Shown: piece after piece, positions 54,309-62,864 of the stretch
Layout of the letters: the number at the start of each line of letters is the position of its first letter
How positions within the stretch are numbered: the stretch's first letter is position 1
From: UBA4582 sp965657335
Lineage (GTDB): Bacteria > Pseudomonadota > Gammaproteobacteria > Pseudomonadales > Azotimanducaceae
NCBI GenBank assembly: GCA_965657335.1
Contig: CBFHOH010000021.1
Location: 15,358 to 79,357 of the forward strand
DNA: 64,000 nucleotides
Reading direction: 5' to 3'
Notes under the pieces: generated by a model
The model's database searches: none
Told to the model about the DNA's origin: nothing
What the model saw: the letters and a program-made list of their open reading frames with translations, nothing else
Made by a program: the position numbers and the translations under genes

Positions 54309-56201
54309 ATGTCCCATCACTATCCCTACCCCACCTACTCCGGGGGAAAAAATGACTTTCGCTGCCTTGTTCGTTCAGTGACTGGGTTATTTTTTTTGGT
54401 GGTGCTCCTGTCATCGTGCGCATCGCAGCCCAGCAATACTGATAATCGCCCGGCGGAACGCATAGATCCCGAAGATTTGCTAGAAACCAACGATGTTAGA
54501 GATATTGAGAGCTTGCTGATCAGGGCTAATCAGAGCCAACCTCGCCAAGCAAGCGCCTTAAGATTGCAGGCTGCGGAACTCGCACTTCTTAGCATCGAAG
54601 ACTCCGACCGCGCACGAAAAATCGCTAATTTGATCGTGGATGACTTCTCTCCGGACCTGCTTAAAAGATACCTTCTCGTTCAGGTTAAGATTGCGCTCTT
54701 GGAGGGTGAATCCAGAAAAGCACTTGAACTGTTGGCGGAACCACAACTGCTGGCAACACCTTTAAGGAAAAGCCACCAACTCGAAGTCGGGAAGTTGCGC
54801 GCGCAGGCCTACTTTCAATCCCGTAGCTATCTTGCGAGTGCAAGGGAACGTATCTTCTACAACAGCCTCTTAACTCAAGATCAACGGGCAGAAAATCACG
54901 AACTTATATTCTCAACTCTACTAGAAATACCCATTAGGAGCCTTACTGCTCAAGCAGAGCGGGCTATCACCAGCGACCTTCGGGGCTGGCTTGCGCTTGC
55001 TTCGATGACGAAGCAGTTCCAAAACGATCCTTTAAAACAATATGAGGCTCTCACCATTTGGCAAAAAGTCTGGGGACAACATCCTGCATCGACACAATTG
55101 CCCCTAAGTCTCAGCATATTGGCTCAAGTGATTTCGAATCAACCCAAAAGCATTGCGCTCTTGCTGCCGACTGCCGGTCCACTCGGAGCATTTGGCAGGG
55201 CCATTCGAGATGGCATCGTCGCTTCCCACTATCATTTAAACGGCACGGCCGAGATACGCGTCTACGACACCTCAAACCAAAATGTACTGGAGCTTGTAGA
55301 GAAAGCTGCAACCAATGGCGCCGAATTGATTATTGGGCCTCTCGACAGGAATAATGTTGATACGCTTGCGCAACAACCTAGCCTGCCTTTACCTGTACTT
55401 GCACTCAACCGAAGCTTCAAGCGGGCGATGAACGATGATATTTATCAATTTGGCCTTGCCCCTGAAGACGAGATGGTTCAGGTCGCAGAACAGGCATTTT
55501 CTGACGGCAACAAAACCGTTCTTGCGTTATTTCCCGACAGTGCATGGGGTAATCGCAACTTTGAAACGTTTAAGAATCATTGGCTGAAACTTGGCGGCGT
55601 GATTGTGGATTCGTCTTCTTATTCGAGCCAAAAGAGCTATGCAGACCTCGTGAAATCACTATTAAGCGTCGACGAGAGTGAAAGTCGCTCCACCGACCTT
55701 AGAAGAATTGTTGGTAAGCGTTTTGAATTTACACCAAGGCGACGCCAGGATATCGACTTTGTCTTCTTGTTAGGTGACCCTACACAAGCCCGGGGCATCA
55801 ACCCCACTCTGGCCTTCTTTTACGCCGAGGATATTCCCGTTTATTCTACCTCACACGTTCACGAGCTGGATGATTCAAAAATTGATTCAATTGACCTCAA
55901 CGGCATTCGTTTCTGTGACATTCCTTGGAAGATTACCGGAAACGATCCCATTCAAGCATCTATACAAACTGCCTGGCCGTTCTCTCAAGCGCAGATGGCG
56001 CCATTTTTCGCACTCGGCGTAGATGCATACAGAATTTTTCCACGCCTTGAGCAACTGAAACAGGTCAAAACCAACAAGATATTTGGCGCGACCGGCGTGC
56101 TCAGGCTCGATAACAATAACATCATCAAACGCGAGTTAATGTGGGCACAATACCGTAATGGCGAGGTTATAACTGTGCCTATTGTTGTTGATGCAACCTA
56201 A
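54309..56201 (+). CDS. lpoA: Penicillin-binding protein activator LpoA
   Basis: The protein is 630 aa. The signal peptide ends in a lipobox ('LVVLLSSCAS', Cys near residue 37), giving an outer-membrane lipoprotein. The N-terminal half is helical and TPR-like. The C-terminal half has a periplasmic-binding fold, starting 'KSIALLLPTAGPLGAFGRAIRDGI' and including 'GAELIIGPLDRNNVDTLAQ', 'VPVLALNRS' type strands and 'IDFVFLLGDPTQARGINPTLAFFYAEDIPVYSTSH'. LpoA spans the periplasm to stimulate PBP1A. It precedes yraN by 12 bases. No clear ribosome binding site precedes the first ATG, so the start is provisional. Confidence 0.93.
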   Translation: MSHHYPYPTYSGGKNDFRCLVRSVTGLFFLVVLLSSCASQPSNTDNRPAERIDPEDLLETNDVRDIESLLIRANQSQPRQASALRLQAAELALLSIEDSDRARKIANLIVDDFSPDLLKRYLLVQVKIALLEGESRKALELLAEPQLLATPLRKSHQLEVGKLRAQAYFQSRSYLASARERIFYNSLLTQDQRAENHELIFSTLLEIPIRSLTAQAERAITSDLRGWLALASMTKQFQNDPLKQYEALTIWQKVWGQHPASTQLPLSLSILAQVISNQPKSIALLLPTAGPLGAFGRAIRDGIVASHYHLNGTAEIRVYDTSNQNVLELVEKAATNGAELIIGPLDRNNVDTLAQQPSLPLPVLALNRSFKRAMNDDIYQFGLAPEDEMVQVAEQAFSDGNKTVLALFPDSAWGNRNFETFKNHWLKLGGVIVDSSSYSSQKSYADLVKSLLSVDESESRSTDLRRIVGKRFEFTPRRRQDIDFVFLLGDPTQARGINPTLAFFYAEDIPVYSTSHVHELDDSKIDSIDLNGIRFCDIPWKITGNDPIQASIQTAWPFSQAQMAPFFALGVDAYRIFPRLEQLKQVKTNKIFGATGVLRLDNNNIIKRELMWAQYRNGEVITVPIVVDAT

Positions 56202-56213
56202 TCGTTTTCAGCA

Positions 56214-56573
56214 GTGGTAAAGAAATCTACCACTAACATTGGCCAAAAGGCAGAAGCCGACGCGTGGCAATTTTTGGCATCTAAAGGTTATGAGTTGGTC
56301 GAAAAAAACTATCGCTTTCGCGGGGGCGAAATTGATCTCATCGTACGGGATGACAGCACCTTGATATTTGTTGAGGTGAGGTTTCGGCAAAATTCATTGC
56401 ATGGAAGCGGAGCAGAGACAGTGACATCAGCAAAGCGAAAACGGATAATTAGAACCGCAGCGTATTTTCTCCAATCAAATCCTGACGAAAGCAACAGAGA
56501 CTACAGATTTGACGTAATCTCAATGAGCCCGTCAATTGACTGGATTGAAAATGCCTTTACACTTAACGATTGA
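56214..56573 (+). CDS. yraN: YraN family protein (UPF0102, endonuclease-like fold)
   Basis: The protein is 119 aa from a GTG start. It has the family segments 'GQKAEADAWQFLASKGYELVEKNYRFRGGEIDLIVRDDSTLIFVEVRFR' and 'SAKRKRIIRTAAYFLQSNP', with the Glu/Asp/Glu of a restriction-endonuclease-like fold (GEIDLI and FVEVR). Substrate is not firmly known. It lies between lpoA and the BON lipoprotein. The phosphoheptose isomerase gene that often follows is missing here. Confidence 0.93.
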   Translation: MVKKSTTNIGQKAEADAWQFLASKGYELVEKNYRFRGGEIDLIVRDDSTLIFVEVRFRQNSLHGSGAETVTSAKRKRIIRTAAYFLQSNPDESNRDYRFDVISMSPSIDWIENAFTLND

Positions 56574-56619
56574 CCTGTTGTACGAATTTGACATGATCGG
56601 AACAACCCAGAGAAAGCCT

Positions 56620-57177
56620 ATGAAATTTTTTCGCTACTTTTTATGCCTTGCACCACTCCTTGTCTTACCAGCTTGCTCGACCGTTAACGGTCCAACTTCC
56701 GAGAACTATGGCAAGCGTACGTTGGGTACGGTGTGGGACGATCAAATGATCGAGTCTCGCGGGAAAGCTAATATTCGAGCTGCAAACGAACAACTCAAAA
56801 AAGCGCATGTTAATATTACAGCTTTTAACGGCATGGTTTTACTGACCGGCCAAGTCGCGTCTGATGAGATCAAGAGCACCGCAGCGGCATCTATCAAGGA
56901 TCTTAGGAAAGTTCGGACAGTCCATAACGAATTGGAGGTCGCCGGGCCAACGTCGATGATGGCGAGGACCAATGATTCTTGGCTTACAACCAAAGTCAAA
57001 GCCGCACTGCTGTCTTCAAACGACACAGAGGGCAATAGGGTAAAGGTTGTGACCGAGAATGGCGTCGTATACTTGATGGGTTTGCTAACCCGCACCGAGG
57101 CCGAGGCTGCTGTTGAAAAAACAAGAACAGTGTTTGGTGTTCAGAAAATTGTGAAAGTTTTCGAGTACATCAACTAA
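56620..57177 (+). CDS. BON-domain outer-membrane lipoprotein (DolP/YraP-like)
   Basis: The protein is 185 aa from the ATG at 56620, whose product has a proper signal peptide and lipobox ('FLCLAPLLVLPACST'). Two BON domains follow ('IRAANEQLKKAHVNITAFNGMVLLTGQVASDEIKS' and 'DSWLTTKVKAALLSSNDTEGNRVKVVTENGVVYLMGLLTRTEAEAAV'), binding anionic lipid in DolP. Homologues guard outer-membrane integrity. Frame is open further upstream to 56536 but overlaps yraN and lacks the signal peptide at the start. The gene is convergent with sspB. Confidence 0.9.
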   Translation: MKFFRYFLCLAPLLVLPACSTVNGPTSENYGKRTLGTVWDDQMIESRGKANIRAANEQLKKAHVNITAFNGMVLLTGQVASDEIKSTAAASIKDLRKVRTVHNELEVAGPTSMMARTNDSWLTTKVKAALLSSNDTEGNRVKVVTENGVVYLMGLLTRTEAEAAVEKTRTVFGVQKIVKVFEYIN

Positions 57178-57207
57178 GCCGCTGACATTAGAAAAATATG
57201 AGAAACA

Positions 57208-57621
57208 CTACTTAACAACTTTTAGCGCAGGCGGCCCAGCTTTCTTAGTTGGCTGTGGCGGTGGCTCAGGACTCGCCTCTTCACGAGGAAACCACATTCC
57301 CTCGCCGTTTTCTTTCGCGACAATACCCATCACGGACTCGATGGGCGCAAAAATTTCGTGAGGCACACCACCGAAGCGCCCACTGAAAGCGACATGTTCG
57401 TCTTCAATCACAAGATCTCTGATCGCCATCGGACTAATATTCAAAACGATTTGACCGTCTTTTACATAGTCCATGGGCACAGAAGTGTTACTCGCGTGCG
57501 CATCAACGATTAGATAGGGCGTGCAATTATTATCAAGAATCCACTCGTTAATTGCCCTGAGAAGATAGGGCACAGAGGAACTCATGGTTATGGTAATTGC
57601 TCTATCTTTATCATCAGCCAT
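57208..57621 (-). CDS. sspB: ClpXP adaptor SspB
   Basis: The protein is 137 aa; an in-frame ATG at 57585 gives the more usual start just before 'VPYLLRAINEWILDN'. The ssrA-binding domain has 'YLIVDAHASNTSVPMDYVKDGQIVLNISPMAIRDL' and 'FSGRFGGVPHEIFAPIESVMGIVAKENGEGMWF'. After a Pro-rich linker comes the ClpX-binding tail 'PALKVVK'. It delivers ssrA-tagged proteins to ClpXP. It follows sspA by 35 bases. Confidence 0.96.
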   Translation of the reverse strand: MADDKDRAITITMSSSVPYLLRAINEWILDNNCTPYLIVDAHASNTSVPMDYVKDGQIVLNISPMAIRDLVIEDEHVAFSGRFGGVPHEIFAPIESVMGIVAKENGEGMWFPREEASPEPPPQPTKKAGPPALKVVK

Positions 57622-57656
57622 CTGTGCTTGGAGTACCTTGACCTAACTCGAGGTCG

Positions 57657-58289
57657 CTAGTCGCGCATATCCAATTCAGCTTCAGACAAGCTTGCTTGAA
57701 AAGAATCTCTTTCAAACATTCTGTCCATATAGTCAAGGATTGGCTTACCTTGCTTTGGCGGTAATTCGATACCAAGTACCGGCAAACGCCACAAAATCGG
57801 CGCAACGCAACAATCTACGAGCGTGAACTCTTCACTCATAAAAAATGGCTTGCCGTCGAATATCGGCGCAATGGTAACCAAACTTTCTCGAAGCTCTTTT
57901 CTAGCTCGATCGATTACTGTTTCTTTGGACTTCCCCGCCATGATTGTGTCAACCGCAGTACACCAGTCACGCTGAATGCGGTGAACAAACAATCTGCTCT
58001 GGGCTCTGGCGACAGGATAAACGGGCAGTAACGGTGGATGCGGAAACCGCTCATCCAAATATTCCATGATCACCTGCGATTGGTACAAAACCAAATCACG
58101 ATCGATGAGTGTGGGCAGGCTATTGTAAGGGTTCAGGTCCGTGAGGTCCTCAGGGATGTGAGCAGGATCAACGTCGATAATTTCTACTGCGACACCTTTT
58201 TCCGCGAGTACTAACCTAACTCTCTGGCTGTAATGATCATTTCCATCGGAATAAAAAATCATTGATGAGTGTTTTGCAACGACCCCCAT
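57657..58289 (-). CDS. sspA: Stringent starvation protein SspA (GST fold)
   Basis: The protein is 210 aa from the ATG at 58289, which follows AGAGGTGA; the frame also has a TTG at 58304. Thioredoxin-like N-terminal domain: 'MIFYSDGNDHYSQRVRLVLAEKGVAVEIIDVD' and 'NPYNSLPTLIDRDLVLYQSQVIMEYLDERFPHPPLLP'. The C-terminal domain is all-helical. SspA binds RNA polymerase and regulates stress and virulence genes. It lies with sspB and downstream of petABC, the pseudomonad arrangement. Confidence 0.96.
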   Translation of the reverse strand: MGVVAKHSSMIFYSDGNDHYSQRVRLVLAEKGVAVEIIDVDPAHIPEDLTDLNPYNSLPTLIDRDLVLYQSQVIMEYLDERFPHPPLLPVYPVARAQSRLFVHRIQRDWCTAVDTIMAGKSKETVIDRARKELRESLVTIAPIFDGKPFFMSEEFTLVDCCVAPILWRLPVLGIELPPKQGKPILDYMDRMFERDSFQASLSEAELDMRD

Positions 58290-58391
58290 CTGTTCACCTC
58301 TCAATTGTTATACTTATGACGAAATCCATCACAATTTCGCCATTAGACACGACTCAGTGATGAAAAATAAAGTTAGCCCTTCAACCGCAAC

Positions 58392-58418
58392 AAAACCAAT
58401 CTGTATTAGATCGGTTTT
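58392..58418 (-). terminator. Probable terminator after petC
   Basis: A stem-loop AAAACC-A-ATCT / AGAT-C-GGTTTT with a 5-base loop and one mismatch lies 29 bases past the petC stop codon. The minus-strand copy ends in TTTTG. It would separate petABC from sspAB. Confidence 0.45.
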
Positions 58419-58446
58419 GAATCGGAGCATTGGCTAACAGGCCTGT

Positions 58447-59310
58447 CTAGCTTTCTCTGTGAAACTCTTTGTGGTACTCCCGACCCAACAACCATGTAAA
58501 CACGTAGAAAAAGGCCAAAAACAGCAGTACATACCAACCAATACGCGTTCGATCAAGACGTGCCGGCTCACCAATATAAAACATAAAATTGGCCAGATCG
58601 TATATCACCTGATCGTATTCTTCGGTTGTCAGACTTCCGGTACCCTCGACTTTTTCTAACGGACTGTAGCCACGCTGAACAAGGTCTTCACCACAAACTT
58701 CCTCTTTTATAAACTCGTTTGTCAGCGGATCACGCATATCACCACCGTTCGCAGCAATTTTCGGTACCTGCTTACAAGTCTTGACTTGCATTCCTTGCAG
58801 ATCGAGCAGCACATGAGGCATACCAACATTTTCGTACAAAAGGTTGTTCATACCAAAAGGTCGAGAATCGTCACGATAGAAGGTCCGCAGATAGGTATAC
58901 AACCAATCCGGTCCGCCCTTGAGATTGCTATGCAGCGTTAGATCTGGTGGAGATGCTCCAAACCAATTTCTCGCACTGGCTTCGCTCATGGTGTTTGTCA
59001 TTAGATCGCCGATTCTCGTATCCGGGTCAAACACCAGGTGCTTTAACATCAGATTTTCGGGAATCCCGAGATCTTCAGCAGTGCGCTTATATCTCTGGTA
59101 CTGCAGTGAGTGGCAACCCATGCAGTAATTCATATAGGTCTTTGCCCCACGTTGCAGCGATGCTTGATCGTGAATATCTGGCTCAATGTGATCGAGCGGA
59201 TATCCGGCGTCCGCGGCGGCGCCTGACAACGAGAACAGACTGCAGGATAAGGCTAGCACTGCGAGTCCAATGACTCTTTCTATTTTCAAGTTAAGTAGCT
59301 GTCTCATCAT
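58447..59310 (-). CDS. petC: Ubiquinol-cytochrome c reductase cytochrome c1 subunit
   Basis: The protein is 287 aa. It has a signal peptide, then the heme-binding 'YMNYCMGCHSLQYQRYKR' near residue 60 and the Met ligand region 'NVGMPHVLLDLQGMQ'. A C-terminal anchor helix ('RIGWYVLLFLAFFYVFTWLLGREYHKEFH') follows. It passes electrons from the Rieske centre to soluble cytochrome c. The start overlaps the petB stop (ATGATGA), so the two are coupled. Confidence 0.97.
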   Translation of the reverse strand: MMRQLLNLKIERVIGLAVLALSCSLFSLSGAAADAGYPLDHIEPDIHDQASLQRGAKTYMNYCMGCHSLQYQRYKRTAEDLGIPENLMLKHLVFDPDTRIGDLMTNTMSEASARNWFGASPPDLTLHSNLKGGPDWLYTYLRTFYRDDSRPFGMNNLLYENVGMPHVLLDLQGMQVKTCKQVPKIAANGGDMRDPLTNEFIKEEVCGEDLVQRGYSPLEKVEGTGSLTTEEYDQVIYDLANFMFYIGEPARLDRTRIGWYVLLFLAFFYVFTWLLGREYHKEFHRES

Positions 59311-60566
59311 TTCATCGTCACCCTATCTGGCACCGGCTTGGTCTTTTCAACGCTTGTATACCAGGGCATCAACAGGAAGTACGCGAAGTAAATCATCGTA
59401 CAGATTTGCGCTAACAAGGTTTTCATAGGCGTTGGGTGAACCGTTCCCAGGTAACCTAATATGAAGAACGAAATCACAAATATGCCAAGTGCCAACTTGC
59501 TGACGACGCCTTTGTAACGCATTGACCGTACAGGTGATTTATCAAGCCAGGGCACAACAAACAGGATCGCAATTGCACCCGCCATCACGACCAGTCCCCA
59601 AAACTTCGCAGTCATACCGAACAAGGGGAATGTCGCCGCTCGAAGCATCGAGTAAAACGGCGTGTAGTACCACACGGGCGCGATCAACTCCGGCGTTTTC
59701 AACGGATCCGCTGGTGTGTAGTTTGGATGCTCAATCAGATAGCCGCCGCCATCGGGATAAAAGAACATCACCGCGCAAAACACAATTAGGAACAATACAA
59801 TGCCGGGTAAATCGTGACCGATCGTGTAGAAAGGGTGGAATGGGATACCGTCTACAGGCTTACCATCTTGGTCAAGGTTCTTTTTGATGTCTACGCCGTC
59901 TGGGTTGTTCGAACCAACTTCATGCAATGCAAGAATGTGCAGAACAACAAGGACCAGTAATACGATCGGCACAGCTACAACATGTAGCGCGAAGAACCTG
60001 TTGAGTGTGACGCCAGACATATTGAAGTCGCCACGAACCCATACCGCGATATCTTCACCGTAGACCGGAATTGCGCCAGCTAAGGACACAATCACCTGTG
60101 CTCCCCAGTAGGACATGTTGCCCCAAGGCAGCAAATAACCGAAGAACCCTTCGGCCATCAAGGCCAAGTAAATAAACATGCCAAAAACCCATATTAATTC
60201 TCGAGGCTTTTGGTAAGAGCCATACATCAGCCCTCTGAACATGTGAAGATAGACAACGACGAAAAACGCCGAGGCGCCTGTCGAGTGCATATATCTCAAC
60301 ATCCAGCCGTATTCTACATCACGCATGATGTACTCGATGGAGCGGAATGCATCTTCGCCGGTCGGCACATAGCTCATTGTTAACCAGATACCGGTCAGCA
60401 ACTGGTTGACCAATACGACAAATGCCAATACGCCAAAAATGTACCAAAAATCAAAATTTTTCGGTGCATAGTACTTGGACATATGCTTTTCATAAGTCTC
60501 TGTGACAGGCAATCTGTCGTCAACCCAACGCATTACGTCCTTAAACTGTTGTTCTATGGTTGCCAC
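59307..60566 (-). CDS. petB: Cytochrome b of the bc1 complex
   Basis: The protein is 419 aa from a GTG start that overlaps the petA stop by one base. It has eight or so helices, and heme-ligand regions are 'WMLRYMHSTGASAFFVVVYLHMFRG' and 'RFFALHVVAVPIVLLVLVVLHILALHEVGSNNP'. The Qo-site motif reads PVWY ('LIAPVWYYTPFYSMLRA') instead of the mitochondrial PEWY, as in many beta- and gammaproteobacteria. It is the quinol-oxidising core of complex III. Confidence 0.98.
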   Translation of the reverse strand: MATIEQQFKDVMRWVDDRLPVTETYEKHMSKYYAPKNFDFWYIFGVLAFVVLVNQLLTGIWLTMSYVPTGEDAFRSIEYIMRDVEYGWMLRYMHSTGASAFFVVVYLHMFRGLMYGSYQKPRELIWVFGMFIYLALMAEGFFGYLLPWGNMSYWGAQVIVSLAGAIPVYGEDIAVWVRGDFNMSGVTLNRFFALHVVAVPIVLLVLVVLHILALHEVGSNNPDGVDIKKNLDQDGKPVDGIPFHPFYTIGHDLPGIVLFLIVFCAVMFFYPDGGGYLIEHPNYTPADPLKTPELIAPVWYYTPFYSMLRAATFPLFGMTAKFWGLVVMAGAIAILFVVPWLDKSPVRSMRYKGVVSKLALGIFVISFFILGYLGTVHPTPMKTLLAQICTMIYFAYFLLMPWYTSVEKTKPVPDRVTMK

Positions 60567-61168
60567 TATACGATACCTCCGTCTTCTCCAATCACGATGA
60601 CAGAATCACTTTCGTAATAGTGCGGTGGTACAGGCAAATTAGTTGGTGCAGGAACACCAGTGTAAACCCGACCAGCAAGGTCAAACTTTGAACCGTGACA
60701 TGGGCAGTAGAATCCACCGACCCACTCAGCATCAAATTCCTGAGGTGCAATCGCTGGTCTGAATTTTGGTGAACAACTCAAATGGGTGCATATGCCGACT
60801 AGAACAAGCACGTCCGGCCGAATTGACCGAGTTTCGTTCTTTGCATATTCCGGTTGTTGAGCAATCTCGTCTGAATCAGGGTCTGCAAGACGATCATTCT
60901 TACTATTTAATCTTGCCAACTGTTCTTCCGAGCGTTTGACAACAAATACTGGTTTGTCTCGCCAAGCAGGGATAGGGCCAACAATCTCGCCCGGTACCAA
61001 CTTGCTGATATCAATTTTTATTGGCGCGCCTGCGGCCAATGCTTTTGCGCTAGGATTCCAGGAACCGAGGAAGGGTACTGCGACCCCTACGACACCTGCT
61101 GATCCAACTACAGAGGTTGCGCCAATCAAAAAATTGCGCCTCCCCACGTTCATGCCGTCATCACTCAC
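60566..61168 (-). CDS. petA: Rieske iron-sulfur subunit of the bc1 complex
   Basis: The protein is 200 aa from a GTG at 61168 with a GGAGG ribosome binding site; longer in-frame starts are unlikely. The N-terminus has a twin-arginine-type signal anchor ('NVGRRNFLIGATSVVGSAGVVGVAV'). The [2Fe-2S] ligands are in 'CTHLSCSPKF' and 'FYCPCHGSKFDLAGRVYTG'. The first cluster box has Ser where Gly is usual (CTHLGC). It heads the petABC operon. Confidence 0.97.
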   Translation of the reverse strand: MSDDGMNVGRRNFLIGATSVVGSAGVVGVAVPFLGSWNPSAKALAAGAPIKIDISKLVPGEIVGPIPAWRDKPVFVVKRSEEQLARLNSKNDRLADPDSDEIAQQPEYAKNETRSIRPDVLVLVGICTHLSCSPKFRPAIAPQEFDAEWVGGFYCPCHGSKFDLAGRVYTGVPAPTNLPVPPHYYESDSVIVIGEDGGIV

Positions 61169-61340
61169 GACGTTCACTACCTCCAATTCTAAAACCATCA
61201 AATAGCATATTTGGGGAAACCCCTTTAGCCGCGTAAACATCCCTAGAACTGCGGTTCTTGGGGCTTTCGTCGACTAGCTAAAAAGCGAGCGAATACTATC
61301 ACATAACCAAACAAAAATGTTGATTTACACGCCCTTTTTC

Positions 61341-61375
61341 ACGCAAAAGCCCTCTGCAGGAGAGGGCTTTTATGG
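61341..61375. terminator. Terminator after rplM-rpsI (also ahead of petA)
   Basis: A perfect 11-bp stem, AAAAGCCCTCT (61345-61355) and AGAGGGCTTTT (61361-61371), has a 5-base loop. It lies about 85 bases downstream of the rpsI stop on the minus strand. The T-tract is built into the stem, so it is less strong than a classic terminator. Confidence 0.7.
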
Positions 61376-61456
61376 AATCGCTTCAACATTCGGTCGAAAG
61401 CGGTATTTCACGAGGCTTTTAGGCTCGGCGAGCAGTCAAAAAAACTGCCAGAGAAC

Positions 61457-61843
61457 TTAACGCTTGGAAAACTGCGGCTTTTTACGTGCTTTACGCAGAC
61501 CGACTTTCTTTCGCTCGACAACACGTGCGTCTCGGCTTACAAAACCAGCTTTACGGAGCGATGGTCGCAGCGTCTCATCATATTCCATTAGTGCGCGGGT
61601 GATACCATGGCGAATTGCGCCGGCTTGGCCGAAACCACCGCCACCACGCACAGTTACGTGAAGGTCGAACTTGTCTTTCAGCTCAACGAGTTCGAGCGGC
61701 TGACGAACAATCATTCGTGCCGTTTCACGACCAAAGTAATCGTCTAAAGGCTTGCTATTGACAACGATGTTGCCCGCGCCCGCAGTCATGAAAACTCTTG
61801 CTTTCGCTGACTTTCTTCTTCCTGTTCCGTAATACTGCGTCAT
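61457..61843 (-). CDS. rpsI: 30S ribosomal protein S9
   Basis: The protein is 128 aa. It has 'YYGTGRRKSAKARVFM' at the start, 'GGGGFGQAGAIRHGITRALMEYDETLRPSLRKAGFVSRDARVVERKKVG' and the basic C-terminal tail 'RKARKKPQFSKR' that reaches the ribosomal P-site tRNA. It is cotranscribed with rplM, 12 bases after its stop. Confidence 0.99.
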   Translation of the reverse strand: MTQYYGTGRRKSAKARVFMTAGAGNIVVNSKPLDDYFGRETARMIVRQPLELVELKDKFDLHVTVRGGGGFGQAGAIRHGITRALMEYDETLRPSLRKAGFVSRDARVVERKKVGLRKARKKPQFSKR

Positions 61844-61855
61844 AACTTAACCTTT

Positions 61856-62287
61856 TTACGATAGCTCAAGCATTTGAGGTTGTTGAGCGGAATGCGGATG
61901 TTCTGAACCCGCGTAAACTTTTAGCTTATTCAGCATGGAGTAGCTGAGTTTGTTTTTAGGCATCATTCCCTTTACCGCCGACTGAATAGCACGCTCTGGC
62001 GCTTTATCCATCAGCTTGTCAAAGGTAATTGACTTAATCCCACCAGGATAGCCTGTGTGGTGATAATAAGTCTTATCAGTGCCTTTATTACCTGTCACGC
62101 GGACCTTGTCGGCGTTAATAACGACGATGTAATCACCTGTGTCGACGTGCGGGGTGAATTCAGCTTTGTGCTTGCCTCTGAGTCTGTTGGCGATTTCAGT
62201 TGCCATGCGACCCAGAACTTTGTCTGTAGCATCAATAACATACCAGCTATGGGTAGCTGTTTCTTTCTTAGCAGAGATAGTTTTCAT
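61856..62287 (-). CDS. rplM: 50S ribosomal protein L13
   Basis: The protein is 143 aa from the ATG at 62287 ('MKTISAKKETATHSWYVIDA'); the upstream open frame has no family match. Signature segments are 'LGRMATEIANRLRGKHKAEFTPHVDTGDYIVVINADKVRVTGNK' and 'MLPKNKLS'-type 'GMMPKNKLSYSMLNKLKVYAG'. It assembles early into the large subunit. The operon's probable promoter lies about 110 bases upstream. Confidence 0.98.
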   Translation of the reverse strand: MKTISAKKETATHSWYVIDATDKVLGRMATEIANRLRGKHKAEFTPHVDTGDYIVVINADKVRVTGNKGTDKTYYHHTGYPGGIKSITFDKLMDKAPERAIQSAVKGMMPKNKLSYSMLNKLKVYAGSEHPHSAQQPQMLELS

Positions 62288-62397
62288 TGCGTAACCGATT
62301 GAGTAACCATAGTCAGTATTGACCCCTTGTCCGCATCCTGTTTCACGCAAAGATCTGCGGGCAACAATACAATTGCGTAGGGAATTTTCGAGCGCGA

Positions 62398-62426
62398 ATC
62401 TTACCGAAGAGCCATACCTCGTGCAA
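62398..62426 (-). promoter_or_regulatory. Candidate sigma-70 promoter of rplM-rpsI
   Basis: On the minus strand TTGCAC and TAAGAT are separated by 17 bases. Each box matches its consensus at four of six positions. The start site would lie roughly 105 bases before the rplM ATG. The -35 box touches the first tandem-repeat unit. Confidence 0.4.
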
Positions 62427-62570
62427 GAGCCCTTAGTGAATTCTTTTTGTTAAAGAGCCCTCGGCGTGTTTTTTCTCGGTTAAGAGCCCTCAGCGTGTTT
62501 TTGCCCGGTTAAGAGCCCTCAGCGTGTTTTTCCCGGTTAAGAGCCCTCAGCGTGTTGAGGTAAAGAGCCC
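62425..62570. repeat. Imperfect tandem repeat, six copies with a period of 24-29 bp
   Basis: AAGAGCCC begins units at 62425, 62453, 62482, 62511, 62539 and 62563. Spacings are 28, 29, 29, 28 and 24 bases. The three central units agree in AAGAGCCCTC(A/G)GCGTGTTTTT with a CCCGGTT or CTCGGTT end, and the outer ones diverge. It lies just upstream of the rplM promoter. It is not a CRISPR, because the stretches between copies are alike. Confidence 0.85.
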
Positions 62571-62864
62571 TTCCCAAATCAGGCACGTCTATTGTGTTCA
62601 AGCTTTAAAATGGCCGTATGCCAGGCATGGGCAGCTAATCTCTCACAGAAACCATCCCACCATCTTACAGATTACACAATTCGGTTATGCCATTCTCCTA
62701 TCATGGCATCACAGAACCCGAATACACTCCCCCCCATCAAGGCGTAATCGGGCTTTCAGTACGAAAGACATAACCCAAACAAACGGACCTGTGTCAGATT
62801 ATCGATCGGTATTGGCCTCATACACCAGGAGGCTGGCGCTCCGGAGAGAAATAAGGATCGAGCG

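Larger units (their letters stand above)
62288..62864. other. 577-bp intergenic region with tandem repeats, no recognised gene
   Basis: This sits between rplM and the cytochrome gene. It holds the candidate rplM promoter (62398-62426), six AAGAGCCC-headed tandem units (62425-62570) and about 290 bp with no recognisable gene. GC rises sharply at its right end. An open frame on the plus strand runs through the repeats and into the cytochrome gene; it looks accidental. Confidence 0.5.

Noticed and set aside
62425..62570. Repeat array as a CRISPR
   Set aside because: Period is only 28-29 bases and there are no unique spacers; whole units are similar to each other.
62288..62864. tRNA or phage attachment site at the composition boundary
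   Set aside because: No tRNA-like cloverleaf, integrase or direct-repeat pair flanking the block was seen in the window.
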